From Spirochaetota bacterium (GTDB lineage Bacteria > Spirochaetota > B62-G9 > DRHN01): a DNA stretch of 48,277 nt. Of this stretch, positions 8,041 through 16,265 are shown piece after piece. The notes under the pieces are model-generated. The model saw only the letters and a list, made by a program, of their open reading frames with translations, was not told the origin of the DNA and ran no database searches. A program made the position numbers and the translations under genes. The stretch's first letter is position 1; each line of letters opens with the position of its first letter. The DNA lies in assembly GCA_016934265.1 (NCBI GenBank), contig JAFGTF010000143.1, forward strand, positions 1 through 48,277, read 5' to 3'.

Positions 8041-9195
8041 CTACGTACTTTTTTTGTCCTTTACAGCCAAAAGAAGACCGGCTGTCCCTAAAAAGAGAAA
8101 CGGCACCAGAAACAGCCCTCCCCTCAGCCCCCAGCGGTCGCCCAGCGCGCCGATGACGTAGGGCGCCGCGCCGAACCCCCCTATTCCGCTCGAGACCACG
8201 AGTATAAAGAGAGTGGTAGTCTCACACGGAATTTTCCGTGACGCGATGGCGAGAAGCGACGGCCAGAATCCGCTCACGATGAGCCCCGCCGCAATAAGTA
8301 GAAAAAACACGGATACAATGCTTCCCGCGTATATGACGAGAACGCTTACCGCGATACCGCTGAAGGAAGCGACGAGCAATATGTTCCGCACCGAGAACCG
8401 CGAGGAGAGCCGCCCCACGAGCATCCGCCCCACCGCCATGGAACCTGCGAAGATCGCGGTGCCGATCCCCGACAGCATGGGCATCGCCGCATGATAGTCC
8501 TGTATGAAGCTCGCGGTCCAGAACGTAAACCCCGCCTCGGTTCCCGCGGAGAGGAACATGGCGAGCGCCACGATCCAGAAAAGCGGTATGGAAAGCGGCT
8601 CAAGGTAGCTTCCCCGTATTCTCCCGGCGTCGGTTTCGATCGAAGCTCCTGCGAAACCGAAGAGGACGCCGACGGCGAGCGTGCCGGCTGCGCTCATGAT
8701 GTAGAGAAGCCTCCAGGACACACCGACCGTGAGAAGCTCTCCGAAGATAAGCACGCAGCAGAATACGCCGATCGAGAACACCGCGTGCGTGACGTTGAGA
8801 TGGTGCTCCGGGTTTTCCGGATGGAGCCTCGCGATCAGCGGATTGATGAGACCCTCGATAAAACCCGATCCCGCACCCATCAAGACCATCGCGCCCAGCG
8901 TCGTCGCGTAGCTTCTGGAAAGCCCTACTACGGAAAGTCCGACCGATATGAAGCCGAGCCCGGCGGTGAGAAGCTTCGTCGAAGAAACCTTCCGCACGAG
9001 AAACCCGCTTGCGAGTATGATCAGAAAGAGCGGTATGCTCCGCGCGCTTTCGAGACCCCCGCGCTGCGTCAGATTGATTCCAAGCGCCTTTCCCATCTCC
9101 ACGAGGCATATCGGAGTCACGATCATGCTGCATGCGAGCATGAAGAACGCCGCTTTGCACGCAAAATCCAGAAGCTTCGTACTCTTCGGGCCCAT
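8041..9195 (-). CDS. MFS transporter
   Basis: The 384-aa product has about twelve hydrophobic segments arranged as two six-helix halves. The loop motif between TM2 and TM3 is degenerate (SGFLVRKVSSTKLL), and a counterpart GRMLVGRLSSRFSVRN follows TM8. A MGAGSGFIEGLINPLIARL segment fits sugar/FucP-like major facilitator permeases. It is predicted to be in the inner membrane. The substrate is unknown. Proximity to sugar-binding and mutarotase-like genes suggests a carbohydrate or organic acid. The ATG at 9195 follows GAAAGGAGGACGA. A strong promoter lies upstream, and the gene converges on the plus-strand binding-protein gene. Confidence 0.85.
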   Translation of the reverse strand: MGPKSTKLLDFACKAAFFMLACSMIVTPICLVEMGKALGINLTQRGGLESARSIPLFLIILASGFLVRKVSSTKLLTAGLGFISVGLSVVGLSRSYATTLGAMVLMGAGSGFIEGLINPLIARLHPENPEHHLNVTHAVFSIGVFCCVLIFGELLTVGVSWRLLYIMSAAGTLAVGVLFGFAGASIETDAGRIRGSYLEPLSIPLFWIVALAMFLSAGTEAGFTFWTASFIQDYHAAMPMLSGIGTAIFAGSMAVGRMLVGRLSSRFSVRNILLVASFSGIAVSVLVIYAGSIVSVFFLLIAAGLIVSGFWPSLLAIASRKIPCETTTLFILVVSSGIGGFGAAPYVIGALGDRWGLRGGLFLVPFLFLGTAGLLLAVKDKKST

Positions 9196-9218
9196 TCGTC
9201 CTCCTTTCGGGCCATAGT

Positions 9219-9247
9219 AGAGTAACAGGCAATGAACTGTTTGTCAA
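9219..9247 (-). promoter_or_regulatory. Sigma70-type promoter for the MFS gene
   Basis: On the minus strand, TTGACA (9242-9247), a 17-bp spacer and TACTCT (9219-9224) end about 24 bp before the MFS start codon. A consensus AAAGGAGG lies between them. Confidence 0.7.
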
Positions 9248-9384
9248 TAATAGTCCTTGCGACGCTGTATATAAAACCGATGAAGGAGTCCGGTCTGGAC
9301 TATCAGGAGCGGACCAGCGGGAAGAACGCGTATGTTGTCGACTATCAAAAATCCGTGCACGGTTAGCAACGGAGACTAATACAC

Positions 9385-9769
9385 AAATGGCGGCCATGCT
9401 GGGATTTCGTCCGGAAAAGTTCTTGATGTTGTTTCGTAGTAATACCTTCTTCACCATGTACACAGCGAACTCACGGCCGTACCACTGGAACAGGAACAAA
9501 CCCAGCCGCTGCGCCCTGAACCCTGTCCGTTTCCCCTCGAATACGATGAGCTTTTCGAACCGTGGATCGATTATGAGAGGGCTTGATACCGGCCGGGGTG
9601 AATAATCGGCCAACGAGCCGTCACAAGTCCCCCTTACCGTCTTTCGGGAGATCTGTAGATTACGAGCCGTCTTACTCACATTTCCTTTTGTATTCTCCAA
9701 TATTTTTCTCGCCAGCTCTTGTGCTTTTTCTTTTGATATTTGTCTCATTTCGTGGTAAGTAATAGTTAC
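9385..9769 (-). pseudogene. IS481-like transposase remnant, N-terminal half
   Basis: The minus-strand frame reads ITYHEMRQISKEKAQELARK, then NVSKTARNLQISRKTVRG, a helix-turn-helix. ERTV-like basic segments follow, ending GREFAVYMVKKVLLRNNIKN. This is the N-terminal DNA-binding part of IS481-type integrase-fold transposases. The likely original start codon is mutated (GTA now follows GAGAGGAGCC). No DDE catalytic core follows; the frame runs into unrelated sequence that overlaps the MFS gene on the same strand. It is a dead fragment, not continuous with the C-terminal remnant at 10556-11285, which lies in the wrong order for a single split copy. The remaining sequence from 9248 to 9384 and from 9770 to 10005 shows no gene. 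Confidence 0.7.
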
Positions 9770-10005
9770 GTGGGCTCCTCTCTCGTACTGGGAAAGCCGT
9801 GAAGGGCCTGTTCCACTGCAGGTTGAAGGCATGGAATAAATCCAGTATGGGAAGGAGTATTTTATTTATTGGGAGAGAAATAGTCGGTGGGGTAAAAGGT
9901 CATTCATAAATATTGGTGTTATCATCCTACCCAGGAACTTGTGCAGGATGGTACTGAGAGTGGTACCTATGTGTGTACCCGTCTATTCTTTTCATCCTAA
10001 TTAAC

Positions 10006-10033
10006 TTGACATAGTATTATTTAACGGTATAGT
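10006..10033 (+). promoter_or_regulatory. Sigma70-type promoter for the TM2 gene
   Basis: A perfect TTGACA (10006-10011), a 16-bp spacer and TATAGT (10028-10033) lie upstream of the TM2 gene. They leave a leader of about 105 nt in AT-rich DNA. The leader ends in a GAGGGGG ribosome-binding site 7 nt before the ATG. Confidence 0.65.
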
Positions 10034-10146
10034 ATGATACAACATTGGTAAAAGATTATTGCGTAAAAGTTTGTTGATATGGTGGCATAGTGTTTCCAGT
10101 AACCTGAAAATTTAATTATTTATACTGAAAAATGAGGGGGTATTAA

Positions 10147-10377
10147 ATGGCTACAGAATCTTCCCAACAAGGTGAAAAGAAAGATAAAAAATGGGTAACT
10201 GCATTGATACTGTCAATTTTGGTTGGAAGTCTTGGAGTAGACAGATTTTTCATGGGGCATGTAGGATTGGGAATTTTAAAGCTCCTAACTTTTGGTGGTT
10301 TTGGAATCTGGTGGTTAATTGATTTAATACTAATTGCTACAAAACACAATTTTGGCAAAGTAAACTGGGTTGAATAA
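10147..10377 (+). CDS. TM2 domain membrane protein
   Basis: This 76-aa protein starts with a charged, lysine-rich cytoplasmic segment (residues 1-15). The TM2 signature follows: two membrane helices joined by a short turn, with GSLGVDRFFMGHVGLGILKL and GGFGIWWLIDLILIA. TM2 proteins are small inner-membrane proteins of mostly unknown role. The gene has its own promoter and a GAGGGGG ribosome-binding site. Its codons are clearly AT-richer than the surrounding operons. It sits between two broken IS481-like remnants, which suggests acquisition by transfer. Region 10378-10555 downstream holds no recognisable gene or terminator. Confidence 0.88.
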   Translation: MATESSQQGEKKDKKWVTALILSILVGSLGVDRFFMGHVGLGILKLLTFGGFGIWWLIDLILIATKHNFGKVNWVE

Positions 10378-10555
10378 TTATTAATACCCTTTTTTATAAT
10401 TACCTCTTCTGAAGTAGATAAAATATTAGAATGCCTTAAAAGAAATCACGCTCTTCTTTTCGATAAGGTTATAACAAAGGTTTCCGAATACGGCCTCTAT
10501 TATATATGTCAATATTCTCTATCTCCAGAAGGTGTGTTTTACGGAAGACTTCGGT

Positions 10556-11285
10556 TTACGTTATGAACATTAACACTCCTGATTTTTCTTTCAAGACCTC
10601 ATAGGGTGTTTTCCCCTCATGAGCACTATGAGACCCATGAAAGTTGTAAAATCGTTCCCAGATTTTCAACTTCTTTTCAAGATCCATATCTCTTTCAATG
10701 ATATAAGCTGATAGACCTCCCCATCATCGGTTCGCAGAAAGCGTTCTACCTTGCCATTGAGTCGTGGGGGTCTTTTCTTGCTATATACATTGCGTATCCC
10801 AAGATCCATGAGATGCTAATGATACTTCGCCTGAAACTCATTCCCGTTATCCATCCGCACCATCTTGATCCGAAAAGGTAATTTCAGTATCACCGTGTTA
10901 ACGAAGTCAATGGCATTCTGCTGTGTATGGGCAATCGTACCTCTTCAAGACGCGGTTCCTGGTCGCGTCATCGATAGCTGTATATCGAAAACGGCGTACA
11001 TTCTGCCCTGGGTTATTTATAGGCTTCAGAAACTTGACATCTATCTGTATATAGTGGCCAGGAACCTGCTTCTCGTACAGCTTGAAATGTGGACCATGAG
11101 TTCTTCTCTTTGTGTTTCGGGGGAGGCGATTCATGCCATGACGGAGCAATACTCATCGATCGCCACCTTCAGAAAGCATTATTTTTATTATATCGCTGTA
11201 AATACCAGGCAATACGTTGCTGGCCTAAATGATCGGTCCGACGCATGTAGAGTATCTTATCTTCAATATATTTCGGAACTCTCAT
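10556..11285 (-). pseudogene. IS481-family transposase pseudogene (catalytic core, frameshifted)
   Basis: Conceptual minus-strand translation in several frames recovers an rve/DDE transposase. VPKYIEDKILYMRRTDHLG leads into HYIQIDVKFLKPINNPGQN (first Asp), then FRIKMVRMDNGNEFQAKYH (second Asp) and RPPRLNGKVERFLRTDDGE (catalytic Glu). It ends HSAHEGKTPYEVLKEKSG. Frame changes occur near 11185, 10920 and 10705. In-frame stops occur near 11155 (TGA) and 10819 (TAG). The N-terminal helix-turn-helix portion is absent, and no clear terminal inverted repeats were found. All three catalytic residues are still recognisable, so decay looks moderate. Region 11286-11484 upstream shows no other gene. Confidence 0.85.
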
Positions 11286-11484
11286 CTCGGGATTTTGGGG
11301 GCAGGGTTTTGAATTAAACAGGAAAAAGGGAATTTTGATGCTTATAACGCAGAGGTCCAAACCGACGGGAGCGTATCGGAGGGGATTACATCTTCGTTTT
11401 CGTTGCCACGTACCAAACGACGACTCTTCGTTTCAAACGATCATTACGCCGCATGATTCACATATTCATATATGAAAAGCCGCA

Positions 11485-12648
11485 TCACAGCTCGATGACC
11501 TTGCTCCACGCGCTCGAAAACGGTTCGCATCCGTCCCTTTCGACCCTGAAACCGTCTTCCCAGCGAAAGCCGTAGTCATCACAGGTAAAGAACGTATCCG
11601 CCATAAACGTCATGTTCTCCAAAAGTTCGTAGCTCGAGCTCGTTTCCATCCACGGCTTCTCCACCTCTATGATGCCGGTCCCGTGGCAGGGGCCGTACAG
11701 GTAGCAGTCGCCGTAGCCGTTTCGATTGAAAAACTCCAGGTATTTTCTCGCCACGTCCTGCGCGACGACCCCCGCTTTAATCCACTCGTAGGTTTTCAAG
11801 TGCGCGTCGAGCCCGAACTGCACGTGCTTCTTCATTTCAGAGGGCATCTTCCCGAAAATCACCGGCCTTCCCACGGACGACGAATATCCTCCGTAGCGGG
11901 CGCCGATGCAGAGCTGTATCAGCTTCCCTTTCTCGATCTTATCGTAGGTCGCACGGGCAATGGCATTTCTTGTCTTTTTTCCCCCGAAGACATAGTTCGG
12001 AAACCCCTCCGCCTCCGCGCCGTGGCGGTAGAGGGAGCCGTACACGATGCCGAGGGCCTGCTTTTCCGTCATGCCCGGTTTCATCTCGTTGAGAACGTCC
12101 CCAAGCGCGAGCTCGCTGATTCTATGAGCCTCTTTGATCATGGCGAGCTCGTTCTCCGACTTAACGGTCCGCATATCGGAGATGATCCATTCCGCGCGGA
12201 CGATCTCTCCCCCGCCGCCCAGCGCATCCTTTACGCCGTCGTACACCGGCATTGGGAGGATCGAGTAATCCCCTAGCGCGAGCTTTTTTACGCCCCTGTG
12301 CCCGGACACCTCGTCGAATACATCCCTAAACGAGGATACCGGTATGTCCGGATACTCCGGTTCGGCCGATTCCCTGTATTCGATCATCTTTCTTATTTTT
12401 TTGATCCGGCTTCGGTCCGCAGCAAAGGGCTCGGCCTCTGGGCCGATGAGAAGGACCGGCTCGCCCTCCTTCGGAACGATAACCCCCGCAGTCTCGAAAA
12501 TGGGCCAGTGATCGCTGAGGTAGCGCACGTTTGCCTGGTCCGCCTCGTTGCAGTGAACGAGATATGCGTCGTACCCGTGCTCGACGAGCTTTTTCTGAAT
12601 CGCCCGTATTCTTCTTTCGAATTCCGCATCCGGAAGCTTCTTCATCAT
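11485..12648 (-). CDS. M24-family (creatinase/prolidase-like) protein with altered metal site
   Basis: The 387-aa product has the creatinase N-terminal domain (residues 1-160, with VRYLSDHWPIFETAGVIVPK) and a pita-bread M24 domain (165-380). Active aminopeptidases use D, D, H, E, E as metal ligands. Here the first position is C247 (IQLCIGARYGGY) and the second is S258 (YSSSVGR). H322 (CHGTG) and E364 (GFRWEDGF) are kept, and the fourth position is D351. This pattern resembles metal-independent creatinase-type members rather than Xaa-Pro peptidases. Hydrolysis of a small amidino or amide compound is possible but unproven. The start ATG follows AAAGGAGAGAAGCC. A palindrome upstream may be an operator. 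The gene is isolated between IS debris and a tRNA. Confidence 0.82.
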   Translation of the reverse strand: MMKKLPDAEFERRIRAIQKKLVEHGYDAYLVHCNEADQANVRYLSDHWPIFETAGVIVPKEGEPVLLIGPEAEPFAADRSRIKKIRKMIEYRESAEPEYPDIPVSSFRDVFDEVSGHRGVKKLALGDYSILPMPVYDGVKDALGGGGEIVRAEWIISDMRTVKSENELAMIKEAHRISELALGDVLNEMKPGMTEKQALGIVYGSLYRHGAEAEGFPNYVFGGKKTRNAIARATYDKIEKGKLIQLCIGARYGGYSSSVGRPVIFGKMPSEMKKHVQFGLDAHLKTYEWIKAGVVAQDVARKYLEFFNRNGYGDCYLYGPCHGTGIIEVEKPWMETSSSYELLENMTFMADTFFTCDDYGFRWEDGFRVERDGCEPFSSAWSKVIEL

Positions 12649-12696
12649 GGCTTCTCTCCTTTACTACATGTCGATAACAAGAGCATTATTTTATCA

Positions 12697-12710
12697 TTTT
12701 CACGTGAAAA
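12697..12710. promoter_or_regulatory. Palindrome upstream of the M24 gene, possible operator
   Basis: TTTTCACGTGAAAA is a perfect 14-bp palindrome about 50 bp before the M24 start codon. It sits next to a minus-strand TAAAAT -10-like hexamer with a weak TTTTAT -35 at 17 bp. Placement over the spacer region would suit a repressor site. No regulator gene lies nearby. Confidence 0.4.
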
Positions 12711-12846
12711 ATAAAAGGGCGGATAGTGTTTCGATATCGATCGCGGATGACATCTTTTATCTCGTTACCATTAGATTTGGACACCTTTTTCGACAGGTAC
12801 GGAAAAAACGAGACCTCGCTTGTACATATCATTGTGCCGCTATGAA

Positions 12847-12926
12847 AAACATGGGGACGGGGCATGACATCGTGACATTGTAGATCACTATTTATTGTCA
12901 TATTGTCATCCTCCGTCCCCATGTTT
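12847..12926. repeat. 80-bp palindromic REP/MITE-like element
   Basis: Perfect 14-bp terminal inverted repeats, AAACATGGGGACGG (12847-12860) and CCGTCCCCATGTTT (12913-12926), enclose inner imperfect arms. The inner arms are TGACATCGTGACA and the complement of TGACAATATGACA. The whole could fold into one long hairpin. It has no coding capacity. Structures with a GGGGACGG core resemble palindromes mobilised by REP-associated Y1 transposases in other phyla, but no such transposase is present here. It lies between the M24 gene and the tRNA terminator. The rest of 12649-12926 holds only the palindrome listed separately. Confidence 0.7.
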
Positions 12927-12965
12927 AAATAAAAAACTCCCTGACTCTATCAGAGCCAGGGAGTT
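12927..12965 (-). terminator. Rho-independent terminator after tRNA-fMet
   Basis: Read on the minus strand, AACTCCCTGGCTC pairs with GAGTCAGGGAGTT (one G-T wobble) around a TGATA loop. A TTTTTTAT tract follows immediately. It begins 9 bases after the tRNA 3' end. Confidence 0.9.
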
Positions 12966-12973
12966 ATATGTTG

Positions 12974-13046
<73 letters not shown>

Positions 13047-13151
13047 CCGCGAAGCGCCGTTTTCGACGCTCTATATTAGTTAATATATTATGTATCCATA
13101 GTCAAGGGATTTCGCCGAAAGACCCCCTGCGCAGGGCGGGGGCGCCGTTTT

Positions 13152-14141
13152 TTATCCCCGTATGGGGACCGGCTCGCCGCAGGAGGCGCATCGTCCGTTT
13201 TCGTAGTTCTCGACCTGTACCCGGTAGCCGGATCGGCGTACGAGCAGGGCGTTGCAGCTTGGGCAGCGGGTATTCGACTCGCCGCTCACGTTGCCGAGAT
13301 ACACATACCGAAGCTTCTTTTGCGCGATCTCCTCCAACCGCCGGAGCGTGGAGACCGGAGTCGGCGGCGCGGTAAACTTATACATGGGATAGTAGGCGGA
13401 CAGATGGTACGGTATATCCGGCCCGAGACCGGACAGCCAGTCGGTTAGCCTCTCCATTTCATCCGTGGAGTCGTTATATCCCGGTATGATCAGGGTGGTG
13501 ACCTCGAGCGCGATCTCCTCTTTTTTTGAGATCTCCGATATCGTTTCGAGCACCGGATCGAGCCGCCCCCCCACGTGCTTTTTGTAGAACTCATCGCTGA
13601 AGGACTTGAGGTCAACGTTGAATGCGTCGGCGTAGTCGAGAAGCTCATGAAGCGGTTTCGGATTGATAAAGCCGTTCGTGACGAACACGTTTTTCAGGCT
13701 CTGCTTTCGCGCGAGCCGGCACGTATCGATCACCCACTCGTACCACACCATCGGCTCGGAATAGGTATAGGCGATCCCTAAAGAAGCATTGCCGCGGGCA
13801 AGGGCCACAGTATCTTCGGGGCTTTTATACTCGGTGGGATGGCCCGGGTCCTGGGAGATATGGTAGTTCTGGCAGAAGCCGCAGCGGAACGAACAGCCCA
13901 CGGTTCCGACCGAGAGAATCGATCTGCCGGGGAAAAAGTGATACAGCGGTTTCTTCTCGATCGGATCCATTGCGACGGCGGACAGCTCGCCGTATATCGA
14001 TGTATAGAGGGTACCGCCCCTGTTCGTCCGGACCCCGCAGATGCCCGTCTTCCCGTCACCTAGAGAGCAGCGGTGAGGGCAGAGCCCGCAGCGCACCCTG
14101 TCGGAATCGACCCTCTTGTAAAAACGTGCTTCGGTATCCAT
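13152..14141 (-). CDS. amrS: AmmeMemoRadiSam-type radical SAM enzyme AmrS
   Basis: This 329-aa protein has an N-terminal Cys segment (CGLCPHRCSLGDGKTGICGV). The radical SAM cluster is CSFRCGFCQN (CxxxCxxC) near residues 83-92. Next come a TIM-barrel core with the family blocks IAYTYSEPMVWYEW, KNVFVTNGFINPKP and FNVDLKSFSDEFYK, and a C-terminal zinc ribbon (CPSC/CASC). This is the AmrS/PflA-like family, whose chemistry is unresolved. The AMMECR1 and Memo partners that define the gene trio are not in the window. It follows the Gx transporter gene by 16 bp and probably ends the rsmD operon. Confidence 0.88.
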   Translation of the reverse strand: MDTEARFYKRVDSDRVRCGLCPHRCSLGDGKTGICGVRTNRGGTLYTSIYGELSAVAMDPIEKKPLYHFFPGRSILSVGTVGCSFRCGFCQNYHISQDPGHPTEYKSPEDTVALARGNASLGIAYTYSEPMVWYEWVIDTCRLARKQSLKNVFVTNGFINPKPLHELLDYADAFNVDLKSFSDEFYKKHVGGRLDPVLETISEISKKEEIALEVTTLIIPGYNDSTDEMERLTDWLSGLGPDIPYHLSAYYPMYKFTAPPTPVSTLRRLEEIAQKKLRYVYLGNVSGESNTRCPSCNALLVRRSGYRVQVENYENGRCASCGEPVPIRG

Positions 14142-14157
14142 TCTCTTTTCCCCAATT

Positions 14158-14688
14158 CTATATGTTTTCGGAAAGAAACCGTCCGAACAGCCCGCTCAGT
14201 ATGCCTCCCGCGAGCGCAAAGCCGGTGAGTATCGGAATGAAATAGTAAGAAAGGTCGCTCTGTATGAAGAGCGCGTTTACGATCAGAAGCTGCGTCATGT
14301 TGCTTGTGAGCGCCCCCGCGACGCTGATTCCCACGAGGCTGAACCATCGCCCGAAAAAAAGATACAGCAGGCACATCACACAGAACGAGGAGAGCGCCCC
14401 TGAAACGCTCAAGACAAAGGTTACCGACAGGAAGCTCCCTAAAAGAAGCGATGCCGCGACCGTCCTCGACAGCACGAGAAAGAAAACCTCCTTCGGCCGC
14501 AGTATGGTGAAGGCGTAGAGCGTTACCGCGTTTGCGAGGCCTATCCTCATCCAGGGAAGCGGTTTCGGGATCATGTGCTCGGCGATGGCGAGGAAAATGG
14601 CCATGGTTGCGAGAAACGCGATATAGAACAGCCGGCGCCGGCCTCCGGCCCCGCGTATCGACTCACTGATATAACTCTTCTTGTACAC
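14158..14688 (-). CDS. Gx transporter family membrane protein (Hpre_diP_synt_I)
   Basis: The 176-aa protein has about five hydrophobic helices. It carries the family signature MIPKPLPWMRIGLANAVTLY near residues 42-61, followed by LTSNMTQLLIVNALFIQ. The Pfam family is named for heptaprenyl diphosphate synthase component I, but members are now viewed as ECF-like or Gx transporters. The start is a GTG with an AGGTAGCG ribosome-binding site, 2 bp after the NusG-II stop. Pairing with a NusG domain II protein is a recurrent arrangement, and both may serve an envelope or redox function. Confidence 0.82.
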   Translation of the reverse strand: MYKKSYISESIRGAGGRRRLFYIAFLATMAIFLAIAEHMIPKPLPWMRIGLANAVTLYAFTILRPKEVFFLVLSRTVAASLLLGSFLSVTFVLSVSGALSSFCVMCLLYLFFGRWFSLVGISVAGALTSNMTQLLIVNALFIQSDLSYYFIPILTGFALAGGILSGLFGRFLSENI

Positions 14689-14690
14689 CG

Positions 14691-15074
14691 CTACCTCGCT
14701 ATACCGTCAACCTGCTCGCCCTTCCCTACGATCTCGACGAGCACACGGTTCGGTATGCAGATGATCTGGTCTCCCACCCTGTGCTTGTGCCCCATCTTGA
14801 CGCAGATCTTCTGTTTGCACGGCGATTCGGAAACCCATACCTCGCCGTCTCGTATCACCACCCTGGTGATTCCGAGGGGACCCGAAACATCCACCACCCT
14901 GTTCTCTTCGAGCGAAAAGGAGTCGTCATAGGAAGGGGCAGTGATCTCGATCCTCGCCCCGCCGGAGGACGCGAAGAAGTACCGGCAGGAGAATACGACG
15001 ATCAGCGAAACCGCGATCGCAACGATCGCGCAGTCGCCGGGCCGAAGTCGCGTCCTCTTTTTTTTTACGGTCAC
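14691..15074 (-). CDS. NusG domain II-containing protein
   Basis: This 127-aa protein has one N-terminal membrane anchor (residues 14-34, CAIVAIAVSLIVVFSCRYFF). An extracytoplasmic NusG_II domain follows, with VVDVSGPLGITRVVIRDGEVWV and the hallmark SPCKQKICVKMG containing two cysteines. Family members are small secreted or anchored proteins of unknown role. The GTG start overlaps the preceding stop by 4 bp (GTGA). It is tightly coupled to the Gx transporter gene. Confidence 0.85.
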   Translation of the reverse strand: MTVKKKRTRLRPGDCAIVAIAVSLIVVFSCRYFFASSGGARIEITAPSYDDSFSLEENRVVDVSGPLGITRVVIRDGEVWVSESPCKQKICVKMGHKHRVGDQIICIPNRVLVEIVGKGEQVDGIAR

Positions 15075-15316
15075 AACACCTCCTTCACCACCGCGAAACC
15101 GATGAGGGCGAGCGCTGCGACGATCATCACGATCCTGTATCCGGTGAGCCGGCCCTCCTTCATAAGGAGCGTACCGGCGATGTACAGTATGAAACCGGCC
15201 GACGCGGTGGTATACGCAAAACGGAACCTGACGATCTCGAACAAAAATAGAATCGACAGCATAATAAGCACCGCGGCGAAGTATATGAATACGATTCCGA
15301 GCGTCCGCCTGTTCAT
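15071..15316 (-). CDS. Small hypothetical membrane protein
   Basis: The 81-aa product has three predicted membrane segments: residues 7-27 (GIVFIYFAAVLIMLSILFLF), about 34-51 (TTASAGFILYIAGTLL), and 59-78. A short basic N-terminus (MNRRTL) precedes them. It has no motif I recognise. Both ends overlap neighbours by 4 bp (ATGA with rsmD, GTGA with the NusG-II gene), which strongly supports translation. Its operon position suggests a link to the Gx/NusG-II pair rather than to rRNA methylation. Confidence 0.75.
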   Translation of the reverse strand: MNRRTLGIVFIYFAAVLIMLSILFLFEIVRFRFAYTTASAGFILYIAGTLLMKEGRLTGYRIVMIVAALALIGFAVVKEVL

Positions 15317-15894
15317 TTAGCTTCTCCCTCCGCCTTTTTAATTATGTAGTACAGTACCTCCGTCTGCCCGTATCGCTTGCGCGTGAGAAGCTCGGCGCCC
15401 GTACCGAACTCCGGCAGCGAAGGAGTGAATATGCGTTCGTACGAAAGGACAGGGCTTTTCGCGGGGGCCGCCGCCTTTCGAATGAGACCGACGGTTTTTT
15501 CCATCCGGTCGTAGCGGTACGGAGGATCCATGAATATGAGGTCGTACTCGATATCCCGCACCCGGTGCAGGAACCGGACGACGTCGGATTGAACCACCTC
15601 GCCCGTAACCCCCAAGGCTTTCAGATTCCCCCTGATACATTCACAGGCGGCACGGTCTCTTTCGACGAATGTACAGCGCTCGGCACCTCTGCTCAACGCC
15701 TCGATTCCAAGCGAACCCGATCCCGCGAAGAGGTCCAAAACGCACATGCCCTGCACGCCGTTTTCGAAGAACGAGCGCAGCACGGAAAACGTCGCCTCCC
15801 TCACCCGGTTCGTTGCGGGCCGTGTCCCCAGTGCCGGCACCCGTATCCTTCTTCCCGCAAAGCTTCCGCCCGACAGACGAAGCATTTTCGCCAC
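15313..15894 (-). CDS. rsmD: 16S rRNA (guanine966-N2)-methyltransferase
   Basis: This 193-aa Rossmann-fold SAM methyltransferase modifies G966 of 16S rRNA. It shows the RsmD opening RLSGGSFAGRRIRVPALGTRPATNRVREA, the SAM loop VLDLFAGSGSLGIEALSRGA, and catalytic MDPPY (residues 121-125). The GTG start at 15894 is favoured because GGGGGAG lies 4-5 nt upstream. An internal ATG at 15885 is the alternative. It heads an overlapping gene series running to amrS. Confidence 0.92.
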   Translation of the reverse strand: MAKMLRLSGGSFAGRRIRVPALGTRPATNRVREATFSVLRSFFENGVQGMCVLDLFAGSGSLGIEALSRGAERCTFVERDRAACECIRGNLKALGVTGEVVQSDVVRFLHRVRDIEYDLIFMDPPYRYDRMEKTVGLIRKAAAPAKSPVLSYERIFTPSLPEFGTGAELLTRKRYGQTEVLYYIIKKAEGEAK

Positions 15895-16051
15895 CGTTTC
15901 TCCCCCGAAAAAACCGTATCCATACTGCAGCGATCACCCTACCGTTTTATACTGCACACGTCGCCTTTATCATCAGCCGACCGACGGACAGCAGCCGGTG
16001 TAGTATCTCCCCCTTCCCGCTGTTACCCTGCGAAACCGAAAACAGCATACA

Positions 16052-16265
16052 TCAAAGACAGGACGAGTAAATCTTCTATCAGAGAAAAATACGATATTCG
16101 CCCTGTCTTGAAGACCGGACGAAAATGCCGCAATTACAAGCGCATCCCTCGTGCAGAAGCCTGTATTCTGATTCACTTGAATTAGTATTTCGTACCCCGG
16201 GCTTCTGCATAGAACAGGGCGATTAAACTCAATATTAATAAGAGAAGCGAACTTCGCCCTGTTCT
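16052..16265. repeat. Cluster of three palindromic elements between recG and rsmD
   Basis: Three hairpin-forming segments lie in this 370-bp gap. At 16052-16112, TCAAAGACAGGACGA faces TTCGCCCTGTCTTGA. At 16152-16209, TGCAGAAGCC faces GGCTTCTGCA. At 16211-16265, AGAACAGGGCGA faces TTCGCCCTGTTCT. The first and third share arms and similar AT-rich loops (GAGTAAATCTTC versus GATTAAACTC), so they look like diverged copies of one element. The last ends on the recG stop codon. No T-tract follows, so they are not standard terminators. The remainder of 15895-16051 shows no gene. Confidence 0.65.

Noticed and set aside
8600-9832. 410-aa open frame across MFS and transposase region
   Set aside because: Only its N-terminal part resembles a transposase; the rest overlaps the MFS gene in the wrong frame.
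13115-13150. GC-rich hairpin followed by six T on the plus strand near amrS
   Set aside because: The T-tract is on the strand opposite to all nearby genes, so it cannot end a known transcript.
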